A stretch of DNA of 64,000 nucleotides from Porites lobata (taxonomy: Eukaryota > Cnidaria > Anthozoa > Scleractinia > Poritidae): NCBI GenBank assembly GCA_942486035.1, contig CALNXK010000003.1, positions 692,501 to 756,500 of the forward strand, in the 5' to 3' direction. Of the stretch, positions 34,068 through 45,592 are shown piece by piece. Numbering within the stretch: the first letter of the stretch is position 1; each line of letters begins with the position of its first letter. The position numbers and the translations under genes are program-made. Below the pieces are notes generated by a model. That model made no database searches. It worked only from the letters and a program-made list of their open reading frames with translations, and was not told where the DNA came from.

Positions 34068-34213
34068 GTTAATGCCTTGTACAACAAAATTGTATTGCAA
34101 AGTAGTGTACAATTAAAGTCGGCGTGTGAAGTTGTTTGGGTATTTTCTCATTTTGTGCTCACTGCGTTAAAGTCTCATGGTAACCCGGATGTATGTAATG
34201 ATTTGGTAGAATT

Positions 34214-34482
34214 GAAAATTAAACAAGACTTACCTGTAAGTTGAAGTTTGATGATAATTCTGCCAAATCATTAGTAGTACAGTAGGGTTAACATGCCCAT
34301 AGCACCCATATGTTCACACCCACCCCTTATGTCGTTTCGGCTGCGTTTTAGTGATCACAAAATTCTTTTAAGACTGACCTACGGCGGTGCGTGCGCATCT
34401 CATGTTAACCCTACTGTACTACTAATGATTTGGCAGAATTATCATCAAACTTCAACTTACAGGTAAGTCTTGTTTAATTTTC
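34214..34482. repeat. Perfect palindrome of DIRS-related ends (82-bp arms)
   Basis: Arms at 34214-34295 and 34401-34482 are exact reverse complements, about 105 bp apart. They contain ATTCTGCCAAATCATTA and GGGTTAACATG, close to the DIRS ends ATTCTACCAAATCATTA and GGGTTACCATG. Inside the spacer, CGGCGGTGCGTGCGCATCTC matches, inverted, the 5' end of the DIRS element at 29825-29850. It therefore looks like the two ends of a related DIRS copy with the body lost. It directly abuts the 3' end of the full element. Confidence 0.8.
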
Positions 34483-35016
34483 AAGTTTACGCTCTGTTGA
34501 TCTATTTCGAAAAGGGAGAATCAGTTAAGAAACATTCAAGGCTGATCAGGGTATAAAAAAATATTCCCCAAACAGAAAACTGACAGGAAGTAGAAAATAC
34601 CGGTGTGCGTAAGGCTAGGGTATGTTTGGATTTTTGGGTAAATTTCACCGCCGAGTTACTAAAGGGTTACCAAAAAATGTTCTTTGATGTAAGTGCCAAA
34701 CGCAGATTGCCGTCATATGACGGTAAAAATAAACCAAATATGCACCGCCGAGTAGTGGGGAGATTTTGCGTTCTTTTCTACATCAAGCTGACTATATATT
34801 CCAGAATATCACAAACTAGCTATAGATGAGTCTTTATAACCATAACAATATTCGAGTTGACTTCGACGAAAGCAGCATTCATACTCAACACAGAAAGATA
34901 ATTACACCGTTAGCAACCTTTGTGAAGAGAGCGGTTGTTGTTAAAAGGGGACACAGAAATGTCATTCAGACTGACATTGCTTAAGGACCGCTGCAAGCTA
35001 TACACAAATGTACATG
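34483..35016. other. Intergenic, nothing recognised
   Basis: Short AT-rich interval between the DIRS palindrome and the second long-TIR element. Confidence 0.4.
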
Positions 35017-36326
35017 TTAAGAGCGACTGTCTGTAAATATCGACCAAAATCGACTTTTTGTGGCACAAGTTCAAAATTCGAATTTCGCTCATTTTTGGCT
35101 CATCGATAACCCTTAATGAGTAATGAAACATGCTGTAGTTAGTTTTCCCAAATAACGTATTCTTTTGCTAAAATTCGAGAAAACGCATTTTGCCCGTTTG
35201 GAGCTCAAAATCCACTTCCGGTAAAGCGAAATTTTACACAAATTCAATTGACTCGTACGTCAAACCACAACGATTTGGCAGCCTTTGTAGATCACGAATA
35301 GTTTTTATGACCCTTTCTTTCTTCTAAGACGATAAATTTGTGAAAGCTGTAATAAGTTTGTGGCCAAAAAGGTATTGTTAAAAATAGGCTCTATTGACAA
35401 TTTCTACCGTTCAAAATTATAGGGTTAAAATAATGTAAATTTTTACAATGCGCTATAACTTAGAATTTCGCAAATTGACTTTCTACGGCTTAACTAGGCC
35501 CCAATCTATCAGAAAATCGAAACAAATCTCTGGGCAAACGATTTTAAGTAGCCCGCAAGACGCCGATTTCAACCCTAATTTTGCGAAAAATTGCGACATT
35601 CCAGTGGTTAAAAATAGCGTGACACGGCCCGTCACGCCAGCGGTGTTAACGACAGATTCACTTTCAACATTCTATTCAACGCTGATCACATGCAAAATTC
35701 CAGCATACAATCTATATTACATCTTTCAATACACTTATCTTATTTAGAAGAGTCATTTTGTTTGGATACAATATATAGTGTAGAATTGCCCAAAAGTCGG
35801 CGTTTTTGAGCGACGTCGGCAAGACGTCGACGACCGAGCCCAACGAAAACAAACTTTGAACAAGTACAGTGGTGTGTTTTATTAATTTAAGCATGCGTCA
35901 AAAGGCATAAATACGTTAAATTTAAGACAGGGATAACCAATATTAACTAATTAGAACTTTTTTTTTTTTTCTTGCGAGTTTTCTCTTTCAAGTAATTATG
36001 TATAAGTATAAATGCACGTTTCGATGTATTACTATCACGCTTATAAAGTTACATTGTAACGAACGTTTCAGAAAACATTTTAACTCGTTTCGATCGACGA
36101 TAAAACACCATCATCAAAAACAAATCCCCAAAAACTTTCCTCTGCAGCAAAACGAAAAATAGAAAAAAAAGTGTCGTTTTACTAATGCTAAAGCAGGGAT
36201 AGTTGCAGTGTGATCATGAGCTTTTAAAAATGGCAAATGCTCCTAAATGGACATCTATAGATCCCTTGCATCGCCATTGGAAAAAAACTCTCTGGCCCAC
36301 TATGAACTAGCCTATTCCAGGCGTAG

Positions 36327-36371
36327 TGGACAGTGGACATTGGATAGTGGATAGTGGATAGTGGACAGTGG
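36327..36371. repeat. Short GTGGATA/GTGGACA minisatellite
   Basis: GTGGACA and GTGGATA units of 7-8 bp repeat about six times. Confidence 0.7.
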
Positions 36372-36563
36372 CGCGAAATGGGGAACGGAGGAAAACAAAC
36401 GTGGAAGAGAGTAAGAGGGAGAGAGTAGGAGGACCTTTCGCCCTCTCTCCCTAACCCCGCTCCTTCGCCATTTTTTCTAACCCACTTTTCTTTGCGTTTT
36501 CCCAACTACCTTAAGGCCTGTTACAGGTTAACTACGTCCTTCATTTACAAATTTTTATGGTAT

Positions 36564-36956
36564 ATACCGTATTTATTCGATTAACCACCCTGGGCGCTTA
36601 TTAAATTTTTGGACCTTGAGAGTGGGCGCTTATTCGAGGTGGGTGCTTATTCGAGGCTGGGCACTTATTAAATTTTCGCCATTCTCAGCAAGTGTAGTAT
36701 GTTAGTTTTGCAGCAAAACAATAAATGGTAATAACAAAAAGCGGAGATGTAACAAAGCAAGGTTTCTGTAAAATGCTCTGAAGAAAACTCCGTCTTCGGG
36801 AGGGTCTCTTTATTACTTATTATCTCTTATTTGAGTTTGTGTGGGAGGGAGTGGGGTGGGGGTGGTCGCTTATTAACTTTGCTGCCTTTAGGATGGGCGC
36901 TTATTCGAGGTGAGCGCTAATTCGAGGTTGGGCGCTTATTCGAATAAATACGGTAT
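36564..36956. mobile_element. Foldback repeat with ATACCGTATTTATTCGA ends
   Basis: ATACCGTATTTATTCGA on the left and TCGAATAAATACGGTAT on the right are exact inverted repeats, and several GGGCGCTTATT units lie inside in both directions. No ORF. It sits inside the element at 35021-39442. Confidence 0.7.
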
Positions 36957-39446
36957 TTAACTTGAGCGTCGAGCACTTTTGGCGCTTTGTTATTGATCAG
37001 CAGGAACGGATTTGTTAGTACTAACTTTTCAACTGCTTTTAAACTGCGAAACTTTTTTTCTTTCTTGTTTTCTTTCTTTTATTTTTTCTTTGTCATTTTC
37101 TATTGTATTTTTAGACTTATTTTTCGATTCTCTCCCCAGTCTCACTCACCTCTCCCCTCCCCCGCCGTGCCCCCGCTGCTCCAGACAAGAGGGAACGACC
37201 ATTTTGTTTTGCTCCAGACTATTACCTCGACTATTCCGCCTTCTTGGCTTACGCAAAAAGTACGGGCTGCTTTGTGGCCTGAAAGACTTTGCACTGATTG
37301 ACGTTTTAGTGTCATGGAAACTCTAGCTGTAATACTGAACTGCAGATGACAGGTTAAAAGACTGAAAGTTCCTTTCAACAGCGTTTTTAAAGAGAACATC
37401 GTCTTTTCGGCCAAAAAAAAAAAAACAATAAAAATAGGGAAACAAAATAGAGTATAATACTAAACCTAAGAAGAACCTTGTAACGAACGAATGGCAACAC
37501 CTAAAAAGGAAAGGCGGACTTGAGGACTTTCCTCATCCTCCGTAACCTTAGTCCATGAAACTTAGGCACCCAAGCAGGCCTCCAAAACCTTACCCTTGTC
37601 TTTCTCACAAACCGAATACTAGAAGCTGAAAGCCTTAGTCCGCTTTACGTAAGTACCGTGTAGATCTTCAGAAGAATTGTTTGCAGCCGGCCCTCAAAAC
37701 CCCAAGAGACTTCGCCTGCTGCTGGTCAATATATAAGACGGCTATTCCAAAGAACTGCTCCAAAAAAACTATTTTTCTTAACATTTGTCTGGGGTAGAGG
37801 AATAGCGAGTTTTCTGTTGGTGTCTCTTAATAAGTAATTAGAGATATTGCAACGATCTGCCCTTGCTACGATCTATTATGCACTTAACAAGGTCCCTCAA
37901 AGTACTCCAGATATATGACGCATAGTCTGCGATACACACGCCTCTCACTGCTCTTTGACGAAATGTCCCCGGCGGCAGATAGCGATGAGAGGAAGCTTTA
38001 TCGCAGGCTCTTGGCATCAAGGCTTTCTACTATTTACATTGGTAAGCAGGTCGCTTCACGGTTTGGGCAAATGGTGAGGAAATTCAGGACCGATTAATTT
38101 TGAGTCCCTTCGGTAATCGCGTTTACCATTTTCGTAAGTCAGTTTCGTTTAATGTAAAAGGGCCGCAAAAGCCTGAAACTAAGCCTGGAAGTTTCCAACC
38201 AAGAAAATAGGCGATTGCCTTTTCAGACGTTCGTTTGTGTCAGGAATTTTCTACTGAAACGTCGAAAGCAACCCGAAACTGAGTTTATGGTAAGCCTGGC
38301 AAAGCACCAAAGAGTCCTCTTAGTTTGTTTTAATGGGTCATAGTCATGCAGTAGCTTCATGATTCATACACGTCGTCATACAAGTATATGCTCCTCTTGG
38401 GGCATCCATGTAGCTTTTTTTTTCAGTTTTGAGAGCCCGCAAGGGTAAAAACTTCGAAAAGAACTATTTCACCAATACTTAGTCTAAAATATTTTTTTTC
38501 TTTAAAATTGCTTCAAGGAAATTAGTTTTTATAAACCAAATGGCATTGATTGGCAATGATTTAATTCGCAAATATCTCTCAATGAAAAAATTCATTCAGT
38601 AATCAGTTTTAGTTTTTAGATTTTGTTCTATTTATATACCATTTTTTGAGGGAAATCGCCAGTCCGAAACTGAACATGAAAGTGTGTGGCGCTATCCCAG
38701 GGACCCTAAATGTTGTATCTGAAGAAAATGCTGCAATCAATGAGAATAATAGGTTTACTGAAAGATTTAATTTCGAACTGGCTTTTAATCTGCCTTTAAG
38801 TAAATTGTTTAAAGCATATCTATCGGTAACACTGGCGTGACGGGCCGTGTCACGCTATTTTTAACCACTGGAATGTCGCGTTTTTTTTGCAAAATTAGGG
38901 TTGAACTCAACGTCTTGCGGGCTACTTAAAATCGTTTGCCCAGAGATTTGTTTCGATTTTCTGATAGATTGGGGCCTAGTTAAGCCGTAGAAAGTCAATT
39001 TGCGAAATTCTAAGTTATAGCGCATTGTAAAAATTTACATTATTTTAACCCTATAATTTTGAACGGTAGAAATTGTCAATACGGCCTATTTTTAACAATA
39101 CCTTTTTGACCACAAACTTATTACAGCTTTCACAAATTTATCGTCTTAGAAGAAAGAAAGGGTCATAAAAACTATTCGTGATCTTCAAAGGCTGCCAAAT
39201 CGTTGTGGTTTGACGTACGAGTCAATTGAATTTGTGTAAAATTTCGCTTTACCGGAAGTGGATTTTGAGCTCTGAACGGGCAAAATGCGTTTTATCGAAT
39301 TTTAACAAAAGAACACGTTATTTGGGAAAACTAACTACGGCATGTTTCATTACTCATTAAGGGTTATCGATGAGCCAAATATGAGCGAAATCAAATTTTC
39401 AACTTGTGCCGACCGTGGGTCGATATTTACGGAAAGCCACTCTTAA

Positions 39447-40906
39447 TGAGAAAATTAAAAATCAATCGTTCCCGCTCCTTAGCCGCTTTGCGCCCAGAAA
39501 AGGCTCGTTCCTCTCGCCAAAAGGTCGACTTGCAGCAAGTCTATCAGAGGCTCTTCATATGAGAAAGGTTCGACGTTTGACCGTGACCTACTATTTGCCA
39601 AGTTAAAACAAGAAACATGTAAGTTAAAAAAATCGACTTCAGAATCCTAATCAAAAGTCTAACTAGAGCGACAATATGACAAGTTGGAAAGCCCAATAAA
39701 ACCTAGTTTTGGTGAGAAATAAATTGAATCTGATTTTTTGTTTTGTTTATTAACGGTAACTTGTACCCACTTCTAATATAGCCAGCTCTGCTAATTAAAT
39801 TTGCATTTGATTTCCAGTTTTCACGGGGATTCTCAGCCTGAACTTTGTATTAACTTTTTAATTTAATTCATACATGGTTTAGAGTGATTAAAATTTATTT
39901 TTGCTGCACCTAGACAAACTCATGCAGAAATTCATTGTAAGTCTCTCATATTTAGCCTGGAAGTGAATTTCATCTCAACTCTCCGACATCTGAGAAGTCC
40001 TATTAATATTGAACTCCTTTGTAATAAATATTCAATGAAGCTGTGAACTGGGTCGGGTAATCAATTACTTGCCTTGAAAAGTGTCAAATTGTCTATTTTG
40101 TCAACTGACCTGTTGCTATGCGAAGTGAAGAACGTACGTTTTCCACTTTCCTTCAAACAACATTGGCAAAAGGAGTCATTCTTCTAGCCTTAGACTTCCT
40201 TGATCGGCGTAGCACTGACTCGAAGTAACAGAATTGGCAAAAAATAAGATAGATTAGAATAAAAAAGGAACCGGCCATTTACTTTAAGGTAAGTTTACAA
40301 GACTTTAGTAATATCCGAATTCTGTCATAACTCAAGTAATTAATATAAGCTCGACTGAGAAGATTAAAATAATACCTGAGGTTGCTAAAAGAAAAAGAGT
40401 AGCGTAACCATTTTTGCTATAAAACGTTCCTTGGTATATTACAGAAGAGGAGGAAGAGGAAAAAAGTGCTGAAAGAAGACGCAAAGGAAAGATCTTAAAA
40501 TCTCCGTACTCCCATAGATTGCTGCAACCTTAGTAACGCCGAGAAAAACAATTGTTCCATTGAAAACGCTTACAATAGGTAAGATGAATCAATACATGAT
40601 AATTTGCACTTTAAGTAAATGTGTTTATCGAAGCATCCGCTAATGTCGTAATGGCTATGCACTACTACCACTAACGCGCGATCAAAACTCTGGAGGTCAG
40701 TACATTATTACACAGCGTTGACATTGACCTGCAAGACAGGAAAAATCTAATGAAGTTATTAGTGATTTCATTGTATCCTCCAAAATGTTATTGCTTTGCA
40801 TTTGGCTGCTTTGCATAAAATAATACAGGACCTTAAATCTTCGCTCGAATTTGTGTCCTCAGATTCACTCTTAGTCAATAACGTCCTCGAGCTCTCACCA
40901 CCTTAT
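39447..40906. other. Intergenic, nothing recognised
   Basis: AT-rich sequence with no supported gene, ending at the CAA tract. Confidence 0.4.
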
Positions 40907-41420
40907 CAACAACAACAACAACAACAACAACAAACAACAACAACAACAACAACAAATTTTATTGAAAATTGGAAAATAACTAATTACATTACTTTCCCAC
41001 CCGCAAATAGCTTATGAACTAATCGAGGCGGGGGGAGCTGAAGACATATTACAAAACAAGAATTATATATAGATGGACTAAATAACAGTGAAGACACTAC
41101 AATACAGTAAATAGAGTTTAAACTAACATAAAACAAGGCATGTACATAACGATTACGAAGAGAGGTTAACCTAAAGTATTAAATAACTTAATAAGACGGG
41201 AGACTTCGACATAATCATCTTCTGACCGCAAAAAATTTAGTAATAATTCCTTTATTTTTTTACGAAAGGACGAACGTTTAACGTTTATCAGAGTTTCGGA
41301 CTGCAAACTAAGAGCCGAGTGGCCAGGAACATACTCAAGCGAAGGGTCATGTTTAAAAAGTAAACTGGGAGTAATCGGAGCTTAGGAGAGTGCGTTCGAT
41401 ATCTTTGTCAGGCATAAACG
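40907..41420 (-). mobile_element. Probable LINE 3' end with (CAA)n tail
   Basis: A CAA tract (40907-40956; TTG on the minus strand) is placed as the 3' tail, as in the LINE at 10375. On the minus strand a short open piece runs to a TAA at 41168-41166 (reading LRSEDDYVEVSRLIKLFNTL before the stop), with a likely frameshift near 41385. I do not recognise the protein, so the LINE call rests mainly on the tail. Confidence 0.4.
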
Positions 41421-41639
41421 TAGCAGTTGAGGCGGAAACTGAGGTAGTTGTGATATAGATAAATATGATTATGGCATATTTTGAACGCAAGGGTTGCGTA
41501 CTGCGAAACCTCTATTTAAACTGTGTATCATTATAAGAACGTTTTCAAAAGATATCATATGGTTCGGTGTCAAGTGCTTGTAATCAGAGGAAACATTCGA
41601 CAGAGTGCGTCGGGCGTGTAAACAGGACATTTTGTTTTA

Positions 41640-41820
41640 GTGGCGCCAGTTACAGGGCTCAGTTGCTCAAAGGCCGATTAGTGCCTAACCCGGGATTCTT
41701 TTTCTTTCTTCAAGCTTTCTTCAAAAACATTTCTTTGGATAATTTTCTATGTTATTTTTAAGAGCATCCAATAATCAACTTGTTGACAAAATGAATTACA
41801 TTGAATTTACTGTTTTAAAA
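41640..41820 (-). repeat. Interspersed repeat with GGTTAGCGCTAACC core, diverged copy 2
   Basis: On the minus strand this gives GATTATTGGATG, GAAAATTATCC, an A-rich part, CCCGGGTTAGGCACTAATCGG and GAGCAACTGAGCCC, the same order as at 6215 and 43600. Confidence 0.5.
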
Positions 41821-42049
41821 GCTTTCACATCCGAATTCAAACTTCGCACTAACCCTGTCAAAGCCTTCAATGGAACGTGTGTGCCGCTCACGTCAATACC
41901 TTTTCCAGTAATTTGGTCGAGCGTGTTGATTTCAGTGACTCGAGAGTGGCGTTACTGTTGGCTGGTTTATACGTTTTTCCTAATAAATAACATACAGTTA
42001 AAGTGTTCGTTTGTCCGGTGCCGAAAATATCAAAAGTTATGATCAAATG

Positions 42050-42540
42050 GCGCCGCCGAGCTTCACATCTCTGAGCTACATCTCGGTACATTTACTTTGT
42101 GGCACAACGGCTGCCGAGCTACACAACTCGGTAAATTTACTTTGTGGCACAAAGGCCGCCGAACTAAACCCGGTTTGATGCATGCTCGAGGAGTCGCAGA
42201 CATTTTCCAAAGACAGTGACGAACCATGCTGAAAAAAATGAAGGCTTAATCCAAAGTAAAATTTAACAGCAAACTTCTGAAAGATGAACGCTTTGGACGA
42301 TTCAGCAAACACAGATCGATGTACGCTTTACGAAGATTCAGCAAACGTTTTAAAAGATGAACGCTTTACGAAGACAGAATATCAGACCTCAGCAAACCTT
42401 TGAAAGATGAACGTCAAGGACACTAGAATCACCACATGAGTTAGTGCGTCAAACTGAGGCAAAACTTAAGTAAGCGCCTCAAAGCGAGGCAAATGTGTGT
42501 CGACGAAAAGCGAGGCAAATGCGTGTTGACGACAAAAAAA
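42050..42540. repeat. Patchwork of three minisatellites
   Basis: Three different short tandem arrays follow each other: two units with CTCGGTA-ATTTACTTTGTGGC (about 42080-42170), three with GAAAGATGAACGCTTT or variants plus ACGAAGA and CAGCAAAC (about 42270-42415), and two with AAAGCGAGGCAAATG-GTGT (about 42480-42530). No coding role is apparent. Confidence 0.65.
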
Positions 42541-43599
42541 ACCTCCCTTATTAATTGCAGAGGACACCCAATAATGCACAGAACACCCAACACAAATTAG
42601 GGGTTGCGTTCTCATACCTCGAACGCAATTATTACATCAAGTACCCTTTGTAGTTGAACAGGAGGCTACCTCAGTGATATCACGTGCCTGGGGGTATATT
42701 CTTGGAAATTCGGAAGGGCTATGTGACATGCCTTCTGACGCCTTTGTCCATTTAGACCATAAGTGATTTTTCCTACCCTCAGGGTTAGGGAAAATCACAT
42801 ATGGTCTGAAATGAATGGTCTGAGATTGTATCTCAGACCATTTGTTTGATTTTCCCTGCCTTATTTCAGATCAAAATATGTGACTTTCCTGCCAAATTAC
42901 GGCTCTGAACAAGTTAGGTTATCTACGTTTACCTACTTCACATTTTGCTGTAAGTTGCCAGTTGTAAATATTAGTTTTTGATGCTTCGGTAGTCAAACTA
43001 GATACCCTGATTGCACGATTGAACTGAAGGAAATTCACCGACAAATCTTTCGGCAATTTCAGATTTTTAAAAAGACCGTATCTCCGCTACCTCATTTATT
43101 TATTATAATTAAGGCCACTTCCTGATTAGAAAGTTATATTTCTTTAAAATCCCTGGTAAGAAAACCACTATTAAAGGACAGCTTTTTCGTTTAGAGGACA
43201 TGATCTTTTTTGATTCACAGTTTTACCGATGACCACTATAAAGAGGGTAACGTCATTATTTTTTTCTTATTTTCGTTGAAATAATTGGCAGATTTAATTA
43301 GCGAAGACAACTTGACAAAATTAAAGTGACGATGATGCGCGCAGATCTAAAATCCGACTTCATCTGAATAAGAGAGAAGTAACGAAAGTCGCGTTAAGTC
43401 TGTTTTCGCGCGCTCTCGCGTTCACATTTGAGGTTGCGTTTTCTTTGCTAAATCTACCGGCTTGTGCTGTATGTTGAATTATCCCTTTTTATTCACATGA
43501 TGGCTGTTTGTTCAAAGCGGGGTTAAGAGAACCCAAGGTTAGTGCGAAATTTGAATTCAGACATAAAAGCTTAAAAAGCAAATTCAGTTTAATTCCTTT
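42541..43599. other. Intergenic, nothing recognised
   Basis: One small imperfect inverted repeat (ATGGTCTGA/TCAGACCAT region near 42760-42840, with GATTTTCCCT units) is the only structure seen. Confidence 0.4.
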
Positions 43600-43775
43600 G
43601 GTCAGCAATTTGGTGATTGGATAATCCAAAAAGAATAGGGAAAATTGTCCAAGAAAATGCTTCTAAGCAACACCACCATCAAAAACAACAACAACAACGA
43701 AAAGAAACCGGGATTAAAATTTAACCCCGCAGGGCTAGCGCTAATCGGCCTTCGAACAACTAGGCCTGATGAAAC
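43600..43775 (+). repeat. Interspersed repeat with GGTTAGCGCTAACC core, copy 3
   Basis: TTTGGTGATTGGATA, GGGAAAATTGTCC, GAAACCGGGATTAAAATTTA, GGGCTAGCGCTAATCGG and TTCGAACAACTAGGCC occur in the same order as in the copy at 6215. Confidence 0.6.
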
Positions 43776-43805
43776 TGGGTGGTTTTGCATGAGCAGTTGA
43801 CATCT

Positions 43806-44089
43806 CAGGCCCGGTTCAGAAGCCGCTCCACTTATGTGCCGAACCTAACTGGTGAATTAAGTAGGGCAAAAGAGCGGCGTCTGAATCAGTTTGGTACGCC
43901 AGTTTTAGTTTAGGTGCGGCAAAAGCGTTAAATTCGACAGAGTCTGTCGAACTTTTGACGAACTTAACTTAAGCTCGACACACAGTGCGCCCTCTGAATC
44001 AGATGTCGCGCCAGTGTCGCTTCAAAGTCGAACTAATTCAGTTAGGTTCAAGTTCAGCACCTGAAAAGTACGCCGTCTGAACCAGGCCT
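43806..44089. mobile_element. Short MITE with AGGCC-GGTTCAGA ends
   Basis: CAGGCCCGGTTCAGA on the left is matched by TCTGAACCAGGCCT on the right. The interior repeats GTCGAAC and GAATCAG phrases. No ORF and no clear target duplication. Confidence 0.5.
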
Positions 44090-44261
44090 TCGTTGGCTCA
44101 AGAGATCAGTTTAACTTGGTCGGCTTCAATTGTACGAAAAATATCAACAACAATTTATGTCATTTATGTGAAATGTCAATGTGAGATCTAAAAACGAATT
44201 TAGCCGTTGGCTGCGAATTACCGGTAGCCTTGTTTATTGCGGCTCGCGTCTTCAAAGCTCC

Positions 44262-45000
44262 CCACTTAGGGTGTGCGTTCACGCTTGGTTTAAGGGTACT
44301 GGTGCCCGAGTACAATACTCGCTGGGCACTAATGCGGACACACCTTTTTTTAAGTACCGGCGCCAGAATTCGGGCACGGTTCCAGTGCCCAAGTACAAGG
44401 TCGATACCTTTGTACTCGGGCACTAAAGTGGGCACCGGGTCCCTGTGTGCACGTGTTTTCCGTTGGTTCCGAGGAGTGTTACCCACAATCAACTTCTTCG
44501 CTCTTTTTGCAAAAATGGCGTCTGCTGACGGACCAAAGTGAACGAAAGACAACTTAGGTACCCAGAGTTTGGACAAAGCACCATTTTGTACCGTGCCCGG
44601 GAACTAGTTCCCTGGCACTAAATGTGAACGCATCCTTAGCGGCTCTCCACACTTGGTGCCTGGGGACAAGTGCCTTGGTACCGGCACAAAATGGTGCTGC
44701 GTTCAAACGTTGAGTGCCCGATATATGACTGTGAGTATTGTAGCTACTCCTTTTCGCCCCGCCAGACTCCATTTTGACACATCAGCTTAGCAGCGAGAAC
44801 AAGGCAGTGGACTGCCCACGGTATGCACAAAGGCACCCGGCCTGTGTCCACTTTTTTTCCCGAATTTTAAGGGTGGGTACTTGAGAAAAACAGTCTGCGT
44901 TCACATTAGTGCCTACTTGGCTAGTGAGTACCGTAGTCGGGCACCTTGTACGGGCATCAAGTATGAACGCTGCCTTAGTACTCGATCAGTGTATGTAAGG
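44262..45000. repeat. Repeat region rich in GTGCCCGAGTAC-like units
   Basis: The edges (TTAGGGTGTGCGTTCACGCT left and GAACGCTGCCTTAG right) look like imperfect inverted repeats. Inside, phrases such as GGGCACTAATG, GGTGCCCGAGTA and GTGAACGCATCC recur in both directions. It is probably a MITE with internal amplification. Confidence 0.45.
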
Positions 45001-45592
45001 TCGTGTAAGACGCCGATCACATTTGCCACCATTCTATAATAGAAAGGACAAGTGTAACGTCATGTTACCATGGTAGCAAATTTCGGGATCACAGCAATAG
45101 CGAGTTAGCTTAAGCAAAGACGACGGTGACGGTAACGAGAACAGCAAAAAAGCAATATGTTTGCATTAGCAAAACAACAACTTTGCACGTGCCCTTGTAC
45201 ATTTCTTAGCCGTCGTTGCATGACTTCAACATGAAACTTTCTAATTCTCACGCGCCCGCTTTATGGTGTAGGTGAACACAACACAAATGTTTTTTCTCTT
45301 CTTCTAAACTTAGTCCTTTTGGATTCAACCTCAGGAAATTTCGCCAACTTTTGACACACTAAATGAAATTGAATAAGATCGATGAAGTCTGAAATAGTGC
45401 GAATTCACTTTCCTGATTTTTTTAAAAGTGAAGTCTTCGGTTTGTTGTCACTGAGAGATTTTGCTACCATAGCAACGTGACGTACGACTTACTATAAATT
45501 AATTTCCCTGATAAATCTTATTTATTTTATTCACCTTTTTCTCCATCTAGATCCCGCCAGTCTTCATCATATTTTGCTGTCTGGTCAGGAGG

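Larger units (their letters stand above)
29787..34212 (+). mobile_element. DIRS-type tyrosine-recombinase retrotransposon
   Basis: A perfect 40-bp inverted repeat (ATTCTACCAAATCATTACAT and so on) lies at 29787-29826 and 34173-34212. Between these are a gag-like ORF, an RT-RNase H ORF and a tyrosine recombinase ORF, overlapping in that order. This is the DIRS architecture, which uses recombinase instead of integrase. A good donor (CACG then GTAAGT) near 29929 suggests a spliced leader. One in-frame TAG interrupts the recombinase. The element is otherwise nearly intact and probably young. Confidence 0.85.
35021..39442. mobile_element. Second TTAA element with ~600-bp TIRs, non-autonomous
   Basis: GAGCGACTGTCTGTAAATATCGACC at the left and its variant complement at the right are flanked by TTAA (35017-35020 and 39443-39446). 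Long inverted repeats run from 35021 to about 35645 and from about 38830 to 39442, e.g. GGCTTAACTAGGCCCCAATC and its complement. The first eight bases are identical to those of the element at 9408, and the next dozen are similar (GTAACTATCAAC versus GTAAATATCGAC), so they are one family. The 3.2-kb interior has no transposase; it carries a minisatellite and a foldback repeat. Confidence 0.8.

Noticed and set aside
36987..37414. Overlapping frames on both strands in the second long-TIR element
   Set aside because: Low-complexity T-rich and Pro/Ser-rich translations, no domain.
44160..44576. 138-codon minus frame and its plus-strand shadows
   Set aside because: They arise from a repeat with recurring GTGCCCGAGTAC phrases; no protein family.
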